64,000 nucleotides of DNA from an uncultured Lachnospiraceae bacterium (GTDB taxonomy: Bacteria; Bacillota; Clostridia; Lachnospirales; Lachnospiraceae). The notes beneath the pieces are model-generated. The model searched no databases. It was given only the letters and a program-made list of their open reading frames with translations, and had not been told where the DNA came from. Positions 9,455 to 17,649 of the stretch are shown here, one piece after another. The position numbers were made by a program, and so were the translations under genes. The stretch lies in assembly GCA_910586315.1 (NCBI GenBank), contig CAJUIP010000004.1, positions 62,001 to 126,000 of the forward strand, given 5' to 3'. Within the stretch, counting starts at the first letter, position 1. Every line of letters starts with the position of its first letter.

Positions 9455-10474
9455 ATGGCATTATTTGAATCATATGAGAGAAGAATTGACAAGATCAATT
9501 CCGTATTAAACAGCTATGGAATTGCTTCCATCGAAGAGGCAGAAAAAATCACAAAAGACGCGGGTTTAAACGTATATGACCAGGTGAAGAAAATCCAGCC
9601 CATCTGTTTTGAGAACGCATGCTGGGCTTACACTGTCGGCGCCGCCATCGCTATCAAGAAGAACTGCCGCAGAGCCGCAGACGCTGCCGCCGCCATCGGC
9701 GAGGGTCTTCAGGCTTTCTGCATCCCGGGTTCCGTTGCGGACCAGAGAAAGGTTGGCCTTGGACATGGAAACCTTGGAAAGATGCTTCTGGAAGAGGACA
9801 CCGACTGCTTCTGCTTTTTAGCAGGTCATGAATCTTTTGCTGCCGCTGAGGGAGCCATCGGTATCGCAGAAAAAGCAAACAAGGTTCGTAAGAAACCTCT
9901 CCGCGTTATCTTAAACGGTCTTGGGAAGGACGCGGCGCAGGTGATTTCCCGCATCAATGGATTTACATATGTTGAGACAAAGATGAATTACTATACAGGC
10001 GAGGTGGAGGAAGTGTTCCGTAAGTGCTACTCCACAGATCCGGAGAGTCCACGCGCAAAGGTAAACTGCTATGGCGCCAACGATGTGACCGAGGGCGTTG
10101 CCATCATGTGGAAGGAAGGCGTTGATGTTTCTATCACCGGAAACTCCACCAACCCCACGCGGTTCCAGCATCCCGTAGCAGGCACCTATAAGAAGGAATG
10201 TGTGGAGAAAGGAAAGAAGTATTTCTCCGTGGCATCCGGCGGCGGCACCGGCCGTACCCTGCATCCCGATAATATGGCGGCAGGTCCGGCTTCCTATGGC
10301 ATGACCGATACTATGGGCCGTATGCATTCCGATGCCCAGTTTGCAGGTTCTTCTTCCGTTCCGGCCCATGTAGAGATGATGGGTCTCATCGGAATGGGAA
10401 ATAACCCCATGGTGGGCGCTACCGTGGCGGTTGCTGTCAGCGTGCAGGAAGCAGCCGAGGCTGGGAAATTTTAG
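9455..10474 (+). CDS. GGGtGRT protein, 3' end at the element junction
   Basis: 339 residues. The name-giving motif GGGTGRT is at about residue 266 (SVASGGGTGRTLHPDN). It belongs to a conserved clostridial family always paired with a NifU-like scaffold, as here. AGGAGG lies before ATG 9455. The C-terminus ends VAVAVSVQEAAEAGKF. The mobile element begins immediately after the stop, and a second, diverged version of this tail (ALADSIEQAADEGKF-stop) is found at 62202-62249 beyond the other end of the element. The simplest reading is that integration replaced the last codons with element-borne ones while keeping the gene intact. Confidence 0.88.
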   Translation: MALFESYERRIDKINSVLNSYGIASIEEAEKITKDAGLNVYDQVKKIQPICFENACWAYTVGAAIAIKKNCRRAADAAAAIGEGLQAFCIPGSVADQRKVGLGHGNLGKMLLEEDTDCFCFLAGHESFAAAEGAIGIAEKANKVRKKPLRVILNGLGKDAAQVISRINGFTYVETKMNYYTGEVEEVFRKCYSTDPESPRAKVNCYGANDVTEGVAIMWKEGVDVSITGNSTNPTRFQHPVAGTYKKECVEKGKKYFSVASGGGTGRTLHPDNMAAGPASYGMTDTMGRMHSDAQFAGSSSVPAHVEMMGLIGMGNNPMVGATVAVAVSVQEAAEAGKF

Positions 10475-10501
10475 TGAAATGGCCTAAAATGGCGTAATTT
10501 C

Positions 10502-10547
10502 GAGGGTTAATCAAGTCGTGATTCGGTTTGATTAGCCCTCTTTTTTT
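10502..10547 (+). terminator. Rho-independent terminator beyond the GGGtGRT gene
   Basis: GAGGGTTAATCAA pairs with TTGATTAGCCCTC (one G-U) over a 13-base loop, followed by seven T. It would stop host transcription entering the element. Confidence 0.88.
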
Positions 10548-10562
10548 GTGGGAAAGGCTCAC

Positions 10563-10602
10563 GTAAGACCCAGGCAAGACCCAGACCGTAAGACACACAA
10601 GA
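10563..10602 (+). repeat. left-end arm-type heptamers (GYAAGAC)
   Basis: GTAAGAC at 10563, GCAAGAC at 10574, GTAAGAC at 10588 and a related ACAAGAC near 10597. The first two are 11 bp apart, one helical turn. The same GCAAGAC/GTAAGAC pair at 11-bp spacing occurs near the right end (62155, 62166). This is the pattern expected of arm-type binding sites of a tyrosine integrase; the assignment is by position and repetition only. Confidence 0.55.
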
Positions 10603-10743
10603 CACACTTTCCTGTCATGGGGAGCCGAGGCGTGGCAGACAGTGCCTGAGCATTATCAGATGCTCAGTTATGCTTCTGTGCCAGTTATGAGTGGATTCTG
10701 TGTATAGCAAATGTAATTTTTTTTTCTATTGGAGGTGTTGCTT

Positions 10744-11928
10744 ATGAAAAGGGCAAATGGGACAGGCATGATATTCAAGATTAAAGGAGGCAGTCGGCGC
10801 AAACCCTGGCGAGTCAGAATTACGGTTGGCTGGGAGTTTAACGAGTTGACAGGCAAGTCAAAGCAAATCATAAAAACCCTTGGATATTATGCCACCAGAC
10901 GTGAGGCAGAAATGGCATTAAACGAGTATCTGGAGGAACCATACAATATCAGCGATAAAGATATTACTTTTTCGGAGTTGTATGAAAAGTGGTCAGACAG
11001 CTATTTTCCCACTTTGTCAGGGGTATCCTCAGAGCGCACGATTACCAGTGCATACCGTTATATGCATCCGATTTATAATATGAAAGTCCGTGATATTCGT
11101 GTACGGCATTTGGAGGGTTGCCTGCAAGATGGGTATGTAATCCCCGATAGAGGGAAGGAAAAGGGCAAGAAGCGGTATGCCAGCGCATGTACGAAGGGAC
11201 GTATGAAGTCGGTATTCAATTTGATGTTTGACTACGCTCTGAAGTACGACATTATAAAGACAAATTATGCCAGAAACTTTGACCTTGGCAAAGAAGCAGC
11301 GGAGCAAAAGCGCAGGGATCAAAAGCCAATTTCCATATTTACCAATGACGAACTGGGGCTTTTATGGGAGAACTTAGGCAAGATAAAATTTGTAGATATG
11401 ATTCTTGTGGGTATTTACTCAGGCTGGAGGCCGCAGGAGTTGTCTATTTTGAAGATTGAAGACATTGACTTGGAGAACAATACGTTTTTCGGAGGTCTTA
11501 AGACGGAGGCAGGAAAGAACCGATACGTTCCCATCCATCCGCTGATTCGGGAGTTGGTGGTAAGGCGGTATGAAGAGGCAGTGGAGGCGAACAGCAAGTT
11601 TTTGTTTAATGACCCCGAAGGCCAGAGGGGTACTACTCTGACCTATGACAAATACCGCAACAGGTTTAATAAAGTGATGACTCGCCTGGGTATGACGCAT
11701 AGACCCCATGAAACCCGTCACACGTTTTCTACACTGGCAAAGGCTTATGATATGAGGGACAATGTCCGTAGGCTGATTATTGGCCATAGCATTGTGGATT
11801 TTACTGACCGTGTGTACACTCATCCTTTGTTGGAGGAGTTGCAGAGTGAGATGGGTAAGATAGGAAAATGGTATCCTTATGGGGTTACACCGGAGCCAGT
11901 TGTGGATGATAAAGGTGAAGATGAGTAG
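10744..11928 (+). CDS. int: site-specific tyrosine integrase
   Basis: 394 residues. An N-terminal arm/SAM-like region is followed by a catalytic domain with the full set: Arg in GWRPQEL (about residue 228), Lys in GGLKTEAGKNRY, HxxR in RPHETRHTF (about 322), His in IIGHSIVDF and the nucleophile Tyr in DRVYTHP (about 356). The N-terminal MKRANGTGMIFKIKGGSRRK is the AP2-like arm-binding start common in ICE integrases of Firmicutes. GGAGG at 10731-10735 favours ATG 10744 over the in-frame TTG 10729. It sits directly inside the left end and is the obvious enzyme for integration at the GGGtGRT gene. The frame continues 27 codons past the TAG stop, which is not unusual by chance. Confidence 0.95.
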   Translation: MKRANGTGMIFKIKGGSRRKPWRVRITVGWEFNELTGKSKQIIKTLGYYATRREAEMALNEYLEEPYNISDKDITFSELYEKWSDSYFPTLSGVSSERTITSAYRYMHPIYNMKVRDIRVRHLEGCLQDGYVIPDRGKEKGKKRYASACTKGRMKSVFNLMFDYALKYDIIKTNYARNFDLGKEAAEQKRRDQKPISIFTNDELGLLWENLGKIKFVDMILVGIYSGWRPQELSILKIEDIDLENNTFFGGLKTEAGKNRYVPIHPLIRELVVRRYEEAVEANSKFLFNDPEGQRGTTLTYDKYRNRFNKVMTRLGMTHRPHETRHTFSTLAKAYDMRDNVRRLIIGHSIVDFTDRVYTHPLLEELQSEMGKIGKWYPYGVTPEPVVDDKGEDE

Positions 11929-12034
11929 GAGTTTGAGGAGGCGGTAAAAATATATAAAGAGTCCAGCAATCAGGGGTATCCCAAGCCCCTAGATGGGCTA
12001 TTTTTATGGTAATGGATAATTTTGGCAGTTTTTG

Positions 12035-12063
12035 TTGAGGCTTGTCGTGACATGTGATACAAT
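12035..12063 (+). promoter_or_regulatory. sigma-A-type promoter of the methyltransferase gene
   Basis: TTGAGG at 12035 and TACAAT at 12058 are separated by exactly 17 bases and lie just upstream of the ribosome site for ATG 12093. It suggests transcription separate from the integrase. Confidence 0.5.
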
Positions 12064-12092
12064 CATGTTATCAAAAGCGGGAGGTAAATGTT

Positions 12093-14069
12093 ATGACACA
12101 TCAAGAAGCTCAGTTACTACTGGATAGCATGTTAATGCCCTTTAACATCCACAAAAGGCGGCTTCAGGCTAATGCTACATTGTCTGACAACGAAAAGGAG
12201 TTGCTGTTACAGATTGTGGTTGATTTCGAAGGGGTGGGGGAGAAGTACGATTACAAAAAAGCCTTGGCTGATATTGCCACCATTATGCGGAGATACGTAA
12301 AGGAGGCTGATGGATCAACCGAGGAGGGTAACAAGTATGTGATTCAGCCAGAGGCTTTACCTTTCCTGATTCATCAGGTGCTGTTTTTTGTGGCAGTTTC
12401 ATGCAATGTATATGATTCAATGGCATCACAGAATGACATCTTGTCTGAGATAGAGAAAAATGGTGTGTCAATATCCCATAATTTCTTTAGTCGAAAGAAT
12501 ACAACGCCTATCCAGTATATTTCGATGTGCAAGTACGAGCCGCCTAAAATGGTAACTAATTATATGGGGCAAAAACACGACGAGTTGAGCGTTGCAATCA
12601 AGAATCTTGTCTATCAGGCTGGAAAATATGATATTTTCTGCGATATATTTGGAGGAAGCGGAGCCGCATTACTTTCAGTGGACAGACGCAAAAACACGGG
12701 TTATGTATATAACGAGTTGAACCGAAATGTCCGTAATCTGTTTGAAGTGTTAGCTGACGACAGCAAGCACCTAGAGTTGATAGAAGAATTGGAGACACTT
12801 CAAAAAGACTTAAGAGGTGATGGCAGATGGCTTGAACATGTGGATTTTGAGCAAGAAGTTCAAGACTTTGTTTCGTCTATGAGTCGGATATCTCTCAAAC
12901 ATAAGGAGTTGGTTGCGGAAGACCCATCAGACTTCGATATGGAGTACAGCGATGTTGTCAAGTGGATGCGAGATATTAGGGCAGAAGTTCTTTCTCTGTC
13001 AAACGATTTTTCCTTTTCTTTTGACGGAGAAACTTACGATAAGCAGTATCTGTTAAATGAGGTGTTCAATGATGTAGCCAATCCTACCCAAATGAACGGA
13101 TATGAACTTTTTATGAGTTTCTTCCGTAATTACAGATTGATTTGGGCTTTCTGGTGGGACTTTGTCAGGTTTACAGTTTCTGCCATGCGGGGAGAGTTTT
13201 ACTCTGAGTTAGAGGGAAAAGTTAAATCTGAAAACCATCCTGTAATGCTACAACGTCATAAGCGGTACAGATTTTATATGTATTATGCCTATTTTATAAA
13301 TCTGTTAAACAAGTCAGGCACAATTGAGCCAGACAGCATGGTAAGGCGCGCAGTGGCCGAGATATATAAGCAGTTCTTTATCACTAATGGAAAGACGGGA
13401 GTTTCCCCTATATTGCGTATGGATGTTGATTGGAGTTATAAGGCTGGCTCTAACGCTACTAAAAGTTTCCTTGCTCAAGATTTCAGGGAGATGATTTCCA
13501 ATGTACATAAAATTGCCAGGGGTACTGTCTGTGAAGGTTTAGATTGTATTGATGTGATTAAGAAGTACCAGCATTCCAGCCAGGAGACAGGAGTAGCTCA
13601 TAACAATCCTATTTTCTACTCTGATTCTCCCTACATTGAAACTTCAGATTATACAAATGAGGCTGTAGGGGTACCGGCATTTGACTCAAACAAGATGAAG
13701 GATTTGATTGTTGCTTTGAAAGCCAGTGGAGATAATTTTATTTTCTCATGTAGAGCCGCAAAGGGTTCAGTGAATGGCTCCGAGACAACAGATGAACTTA
13801 AAACGAGTAATATGAGGCTTAAAGCTGCTGTTTTCGATTGCTTCAGCCAAGAGTTTATCCAGGCGGACAGTCCTCTTTGGGTACTGGCAATCGAGAAAAA
13901 AGGTTCTCTGGCTAATTTGATCCAGGCCAATAAAGTTGCTGAGATTATGATTACAAACTTCGAGATAGCCGATTTCTCGTCAAACAGTGCATGCTGTAAG
14001 AATACTACCTTCAAGACTTATACATTCCAAAACTTTATGGAAATTTGGAGTCAGAATGCAAATGTTTAA
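12093..14069 (+). CDS. D12-class (Dam-like) N6-adenine DNA methyltransferase, orphan
   Basis: 658 residues. SAM-binding motif I is IFCDIFGGSGAALLS at about residue 180. The catalytic motif is YSDSPYIETSDY at about residue 510, a DSPY variant of the usual DPPY. About 300 residues between them hold the target-recognition region. That order (motif I, recognition domain, then catalytic motif) is that of Dam/DpnM-type enzymes. The first 170 residues are an extension without a match I recognise. GGGAGG precedes ATG 12093. No endonuclease gene is adjacent, so it is probably an orphan used for regulation or protection. Its size is about twice that of Dam. One motif copy (AGGGGTAC near 13664) lies in it. 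Confidence 0.82.
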   Translation: MTHQEAQLLLDSMLMPFNIHKRRLQANATLSDNEKELLLQIVVDFEGVGEKYDYKKALADIATIMRRYVKEADGSTEEGNKYVIQPEALPFLIHQVLFFVAVSCNVYDSMASQNDILSEIEKNGVSISHNFFSRKNTTPIQYISMCKYEPPKMVTNYMGQKHDELSVAIKNLVYQAGKYDIFCDIFGGSGAALLSVDRRKNTGYVYNELNRNVRNLFEVLADDSKHLELIEELETLQKDLRGDGRWLEHVDFEQEVQDFVSSMSRISLKHKELVAEDPSDFDMEYSDVVKWMRDIRAEVLSLSNDFSFSFDGETYDKQYLLNEVFNDVANPTQMNGYELFMSFFRNYRLIWAFWWDFVRFTVSAMRGEFYSELEGKVKSENHPVMLQRHKRYRFYMYYAYFINLLNKSGTIEPDSMVRRAVAEIYKQFFITNGKTGVSPILRMDVDWSYKAGSNATKSFLAQDFREMISNVHKIARGTVCEGLDCIDVIKKYQHSSQETGVAHNNPIFYSDSPYIETSDYTNEAVGVPAFDSNKMKDLIVALKASGDNFIFSCRAAKGSVNGSETTDELKTSNMRLKAAVFDCFSQEFIQADSPLWVLAIEKKGSLANLIQANKVAEIMITNFEIADFSSNSACCKNTTFKTYTFQNFMEIWSQNANV

Positions 14070-14228
14070 TTGAATGGTATTCAGGGAATGAGTTTTCTCT
14101 GCCAAATCAGGGGTACTCATTCACTCATTTTCCTATAAATTCCTTTACTATCAAATAGAACCAATCAGCGGATTGTATTCCAACAGCCCCAGTCAGGGGT
14201 ATTCTAAACTTAGTAGGAGGGATTTATA

Positions 14229-14417
14229 ATGCAAGGTGGAGATTTTATGTCTAGCGGAGATGTATGTGATTATTGTCAGTTCAGTTACTCGGTGCTTAAC
14301 AGGCTCCAGACCCAAGGGGTATTAACCCCAGTCAGGGTACTGCCAGACAGCAAAAAGAGGTTCTTTCTCCGCAGTGATGTGAAGGCATACATGAACAACT
14401 TAAGACAGGGGAAATAA
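14229..14417 (+). CDS. small MerR/excisionase-like HTH protein
   Basis: 62 residues. A helix-turn-helix of the MerR/Xis type: SGDVCDYCQFSYSVLNRL, then GVLTPVRV, then KKRFFLRSDVKAYM, the wing. AGGAGGG lies nine bases before ATG 14229. It is one of at least seven such small HTH units scattered through the element. It may act as a local regulator or recombination directionality factor; nothing decides between these. Confidence 0.7.
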   Translation: MQGGDFMSSGDVCDYCQFSYSVLNRLQTQGVLTPVRVLPDSKKRFFLRSDVKAYMNNLRQGK

Positions 14418-14835
14418 TACAGATTGAGGGCAGCCTAAAGACAAGGTTGCTCTCTTTTTGTATATATGGTTTTTTTCCTACCAGTTAAGTTTAAAATGGT
14501 ATGAGTGCCAGTTGTATATTGCTTTAGATTCTCATATCCCAGGGGTATGGGAAATTGCTTCTATCACTTTCTGATTATCGTTTCTAAGTTTGTTTTCTTA
14601 ACCACCGATATCTCAATAAATCTTCCTAACTAAATAAATCTACTTTTTCTCCGTGGGGGGAGTGCATCCGAAGTTGGCCAATAGGCGTACAAGAAATATT
14701 GTCTATTTGAGTTCACCATTTTTAAATGAGTTTTTCTGATCGCCCCTTTGAGACGTTCTTATAGTGTTTATAAAGTTAATTTCGGTTAATTCGCCCAGGG
14801 GTATTAACAACGATGAAAAGGAAGGAGATATTTTT
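14418..14835 (+). other. 418-bp intergenic region with terminator and two motif copies
   Basis: Holds a terminator (14426-14459) and CAGGGGTAY copies near 14541 and 14797. The rest is T-rich with no coding sign. It separates the HTH gene from the next transcription unit. Confidence 0.6.
14426..14459 (+). terminator. Rho-independent terminator
   Basis: GAGGGCAGCCT pairs with AGGTTGCTCTC (with G-U pairs), followed by TTTTTG. It ends the small HTH gene. Confidence 0.7.
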
Positions 14836-15600
14836 ATGTGTCAGACAGTATTGAATCATTTTAGAGGCTATGAGGGCTTGAGCCAGACAGAACAGATTGA
14901 TAAGTTAGCTGATGAGTTGGAGGCGGCGGGTATCGAACCAGTTATCGTTGAAAGGCGGAACTCTAATAATGGAGATATGGCATATTTTGTCGGAGAAGAG
15001 TATGTTACAGCGATAATACCATATCCTGATAAAAAGGATCTTGGTTGTGTTTTGTTAGACTGCAATATCTACAACAAGTATCTCAAGGATAGAAAAGGTA
15101 GTCTCAGTTTGGTTATACGAAGGGATAAAGGTTATAAAATCAGGTTGCAGTCTGCAGGATATATAATAGCAGATTTACATCGACTTGTAGTGTCTGAGGC
15201 GGGTCATAACCTCACCAGTTCAGTCCTTGTTGACCATATATTCATGAATCCACTCGTTAACACTTTGGAGGCTCTAAGACCCTGCACTCATAGTGAGAAT
15301 AAAAGACATAGTAAAGTACATCTCAGTAAAGCATTAGACGAGATAGCCAGATCAAGAGAACCGTATGAGTTTATATATGACCCATCCGTTGATTTTACTA
15401 ATACGGGATACGCCTATGTTTTACATAAAATGCTGGGCATAGGCACTTGGGAAGACCTCAGAGATTACAACATTGACTATATCAAGCGAAACAATGCGAG
15501 TCTTACTAACTTGTACAGCGGTCTGTCCGCAATGGTTAAGGCTGATATAGATCCTAAATTTGCTAACGAGAGTTGGTACAGAGCCATAACTGCTTTTTAG
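14836..15600 (+). CDS. hypothetical protein
   Basis: 254 residues with no family I recognise. Soluble and mixed alpha/beta in appearance, no signal peptide. AAGGAAGGAGA lies before ATG 14836; the open frame extends upstream to 14764 but without a ribosome site. The TAG stop is part of the AGGAGG ribosome site of the next gene, 12 bases before its start, so the two are translationally coupled. Confidence 0.75.
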   Translation: MCQTVLNHFRGYEGLSQTEQIDKLADELEAAGIEPVIVERRNSNNGDMAYFVGEEYVTAIIPYPDKKDLGCVLLDCNIYNKYLKDRKGSLSLVIRRDKGYKIRLQSAGYIIADLHRLVVSEAGHNLTSSVLVDHIFMNPLVNTLEALRPCTHSENKRHSKVHLSKALDEIARSREPYEFIYDPSVDFTNTGYAYVLHKMLGIGTWEDLRDYNIDYIKRNNASLTNLYSGLSAMVKADIDPKFANESWYRAITAF

Positions 15601-15612
15601 GAGGTAAAATCT

Positions 15613-16200
15613 ATGCTCAGGAGTTACAGTTTTGGAATTGTTAAGGGTACATTTCCTTTTAAGCATTGGGTGATTTTTGATGAGGCTGCATCATCAGATT
15701 TAGAATATGCATATGAGATTATTAAGGCAGTTGAGGCTGGAAGGCTTCAGCTCAAGGATGATTTTAACCTTTCAGCATATTGCGCTAAGGTAAGACGGAA
15801 TCAAAAATTAGGAAAAGCGGAGGAAGCCTCAAGAGTTCTACGCATTTCAGATACAGATGGGGATAGTGTGAGAGGTGAAGACGGCGATATAGACTCTTGT
15901 GGAGTTTCAATGTCAAACGTTATCAAGTATGCTGACCAGGTTGACGAGTTTTTAAAAACAGATGAGGAGGAAGACTTTTATAATGCGATTGATACATTGA
16001 ATCGTATGCAGGTTGATATTCTTATCAGGTATCAGGTGAATTTTTGGCACTGTATGGGACAGGCATTGAGGGGTATCCCGGAGGCTATTGATTTGCTACA
16101 CAAGTTAACGGAGGAGTCTCCCAAGATTGGAGAATTGATATGGATTGTATTATCAAGTGGCAAGTCATTGTCTGATTTGGAGCAGATAAATATAGCATAA
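15613..16200 (+). CDS. hypothetical protein
   Basis: 195 residues, soluble, acidic in the middle (about residues 80-120 are rich in Asp and Glu). No recognisable domain. AGGAGGTAAAATCT precedes ATG 15613. A motif copy near 16070 is read in the frame that gives RGI. Third gene of a cytoplasmic run that continues to 17558. Confidence 0.75.
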   Translation: MLRSYSFGIVKGTFPFKHWVIFDEAASSDLEYAYEIIKAVEAGRLQLKDDFNLSAYCAKVRRNQKLGKAEEASRVLRISDTDGDSVRGEDGDIDSCGVSMSNVIKYADQVDEFLKTDEEEDFYNAIDTLNRMQVDILIRYQVNFWHCMGQALRGIPEAIDLLHKLTEESPKIGELIWIVLSSGKSLSDLEQINIA

Positions 16201-16233
16201 TGAGATGCTTATTTTAAGGAAGGAGATAAGGTA

Positions 16234-17358
16234 ATGGGAATATTAAAACCTAGCGAGAGTGTCCCCAGGTTATATGATAGTGTTAGAGAACATACGCAGA
16301 TTCTATCTGAGTTAGCCTTGTATAAGACACTAAATTTTTCTCAAGATAATGAGGGGCACAAGAGACTGCAAACAATGAGAAATGCTTTAATACAAGAGGG
16401 TGAAAATATAACGGCTGATTCCTCCATTTTAAGCCATACGGAGGTTGAGTTTGAGGTTGTTAAACTAATGCTTGGTAATGTGCTGAACAACAATAGGCTC
16501 TTATTACGTTTAAGCAAATCAGGGGCGTTGAAATTTTATGCAGATAATGAAAGTCAAATGAGGTTATTGTGGAAGGTACTTAAGGCAGTTGACGAAGATA
16601 TGAAGATAATGGAACCATATGTAGGATTTATGGAGGTATTTAGTGAATTCTATACTTCAGAGTTACAGGCACTTCGTGAGGCGGTTATAGAGGGGGAACC
16701 AGCTCATACAGAAGCTCCCCAGGAAGAGCCAGAAGTCAAGGAGCCAGAGGAGGCAGTTCATACGACAGTTGCCCAGGAGGAGCCAGAAGTTAAGGAGCCG
16801 GAGGAACCAGCTCATACAGAAGCCCCCCAGGAGGAGGCAGGAGAGTCAACAGTGAAAAAGTCTGAGTATTCATTTTATGATGATTTTGGCATTGATATCG
16901 GTGCTATCAGATTTTTAATGAATATGTCAGATGAAATATTACTTAAGACGGAAGTTTTTCTAAAAAGGTACATAGAACGATGCAACAAGGTAACAGGCTT
17001 TAACTTGTCAGAGGGATTTACCCTCAGTTATGAATACAAGAAGGCACAGCATATAGTCTATGATTGGCTGGAGTCTATTCGGAAGACTGGCAGTCTAAGC
17101 CCTTTGGAGGATGAGGATGACGAGGAGATGCAGTGGCTGTATTTTTCCAGTTTCCATTCCATAGAGGAAATCAGGGGTATGACAAGCCTTATTATCAGCA
17201 GTGCTTACAATGTGATTTGCCCACCACCTTCAAAGACCAAAGCGGACAGGTTCCAGCTTGGCCGCTGGCATTGCCAGAAGGAGATTGTATTGCAGGCAGC
17301 GAATGCGGAGATTGAGGAATTTGGCAGGTATTTATGGGAAAAGGTGAAGGAGGTGTAA
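16234..17358 (+). CDS. hypothetical protein with Glu/Pro repeat linker
   Basis: 374 residues. Two mainly helical parts flank a low-complexity linker at about residues 152-205 made of EEPAHTEAPQEEPEVKEPEE-type repeats (about two and a half units). AAGGAAGGAGATAAGGTA precedes ATG 16234. No family recognised. The linker repeats are near identical at DNA level, suggesting recent expansion. Its stop codon overlaps the start of the next gene. Confidence 0.75.
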   Translation: MGILKPSESVPRLYDSVREHTQILSELALYKTLNFSQDNEGHKRLQTMRNALIQEGENITADSSILSHTEVEFEVVKLMLGNVLNNNRLLLRLSKSGALKFYADNESQMRLLWKVLKAVDEDMKIMEPYVGFMEVFSEFYTSELQALREAVIEGEPAHTEAPQEEPEVKEPEEAVHTTVAQEEPEVKEPEEPAHTEAPQEEAGESTVKKSEYSFYDDFGIDIGAIRFLMNMSDEILLKTEVFLKRYIERCNKVTGFNLSEGFTLSYEYKKAQHIVYDWLESIRKTGSLSPLEDEDDEEMQWLYFSSFHSIEEIRGMTSLIISSAYNVICPPPSKTKADRFQLGRWHCQKEIVLQAANAEIEEFGRYLWEKVKEV

Positions 17359-17558
17359 TGATGCTTAAAAGGCTACTATCAGGGGTATCCAGTCGTTTAT
17401 ATATTCGCAGATCTAAGCTGACTGGAGACGATATAGAGAGGCTTCAAAACATGGATTTCAGTAGTATAGAAAGTTACCAAGACTATGTTGATTATTACAA
17501 TGTTGTATCTAAAGGCAGACATGACTTAGGCAGGCGGAATCCTACAGAAAACCCGTGA
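17358..17558 (+). CDS. small hypothetical protein
   Basis: 66 residues, basic N-terminus (MMLKRLLSGVSSRLYIRRSK) then polar and Tyr-rich. ATG 17358 overlaps the TAA of the previous gene, with GGAGG just before; ATG 17361 is an equally good start. The motif copy at 17386 encodes SGVS. Overlap and spacing argue that it is real. Confidence 0.6.
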   Translation: MMLKRLLSGVSSRLYIRRSKLTGDDIERLQNMDFSSIESYQDYVDYYNVVSKGRHDLGRRNPTENP

Positions 17559-17594
17559 AATAGAGTTAGGCTCCAAGTTCTGAGTTGTGTGGTT

Positions 17595-17633
17595 ACGGCG
17601 GTTTCACTGATTGGTGAGACCGTTGTCATTTTA
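17595..17633 (+). terminator. hairpin, probable terminator
   Basis: ACGGCGGTTTCAC pairs with GTGAGACCGTTGT, followed by CATTTTAT. The tail is weak, so partial read-through into the large membrane protein gene is possible. Confidence 0.5.
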
Positions 17634-17649
17634 TAGGAGGCGATAAGAA

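Noticed and set aside
15598..15612. Amber (TAG) recoding across the element, since several genes ending in TAG stay in frame with the next gene
   Set aside because: The in-frame relation at 15600 and 58763 is expected one time in three, TAG there is part of the AGGAGG ribosome site, and other TAG stops (31099, 49960) are soon followed by other stops in frame.
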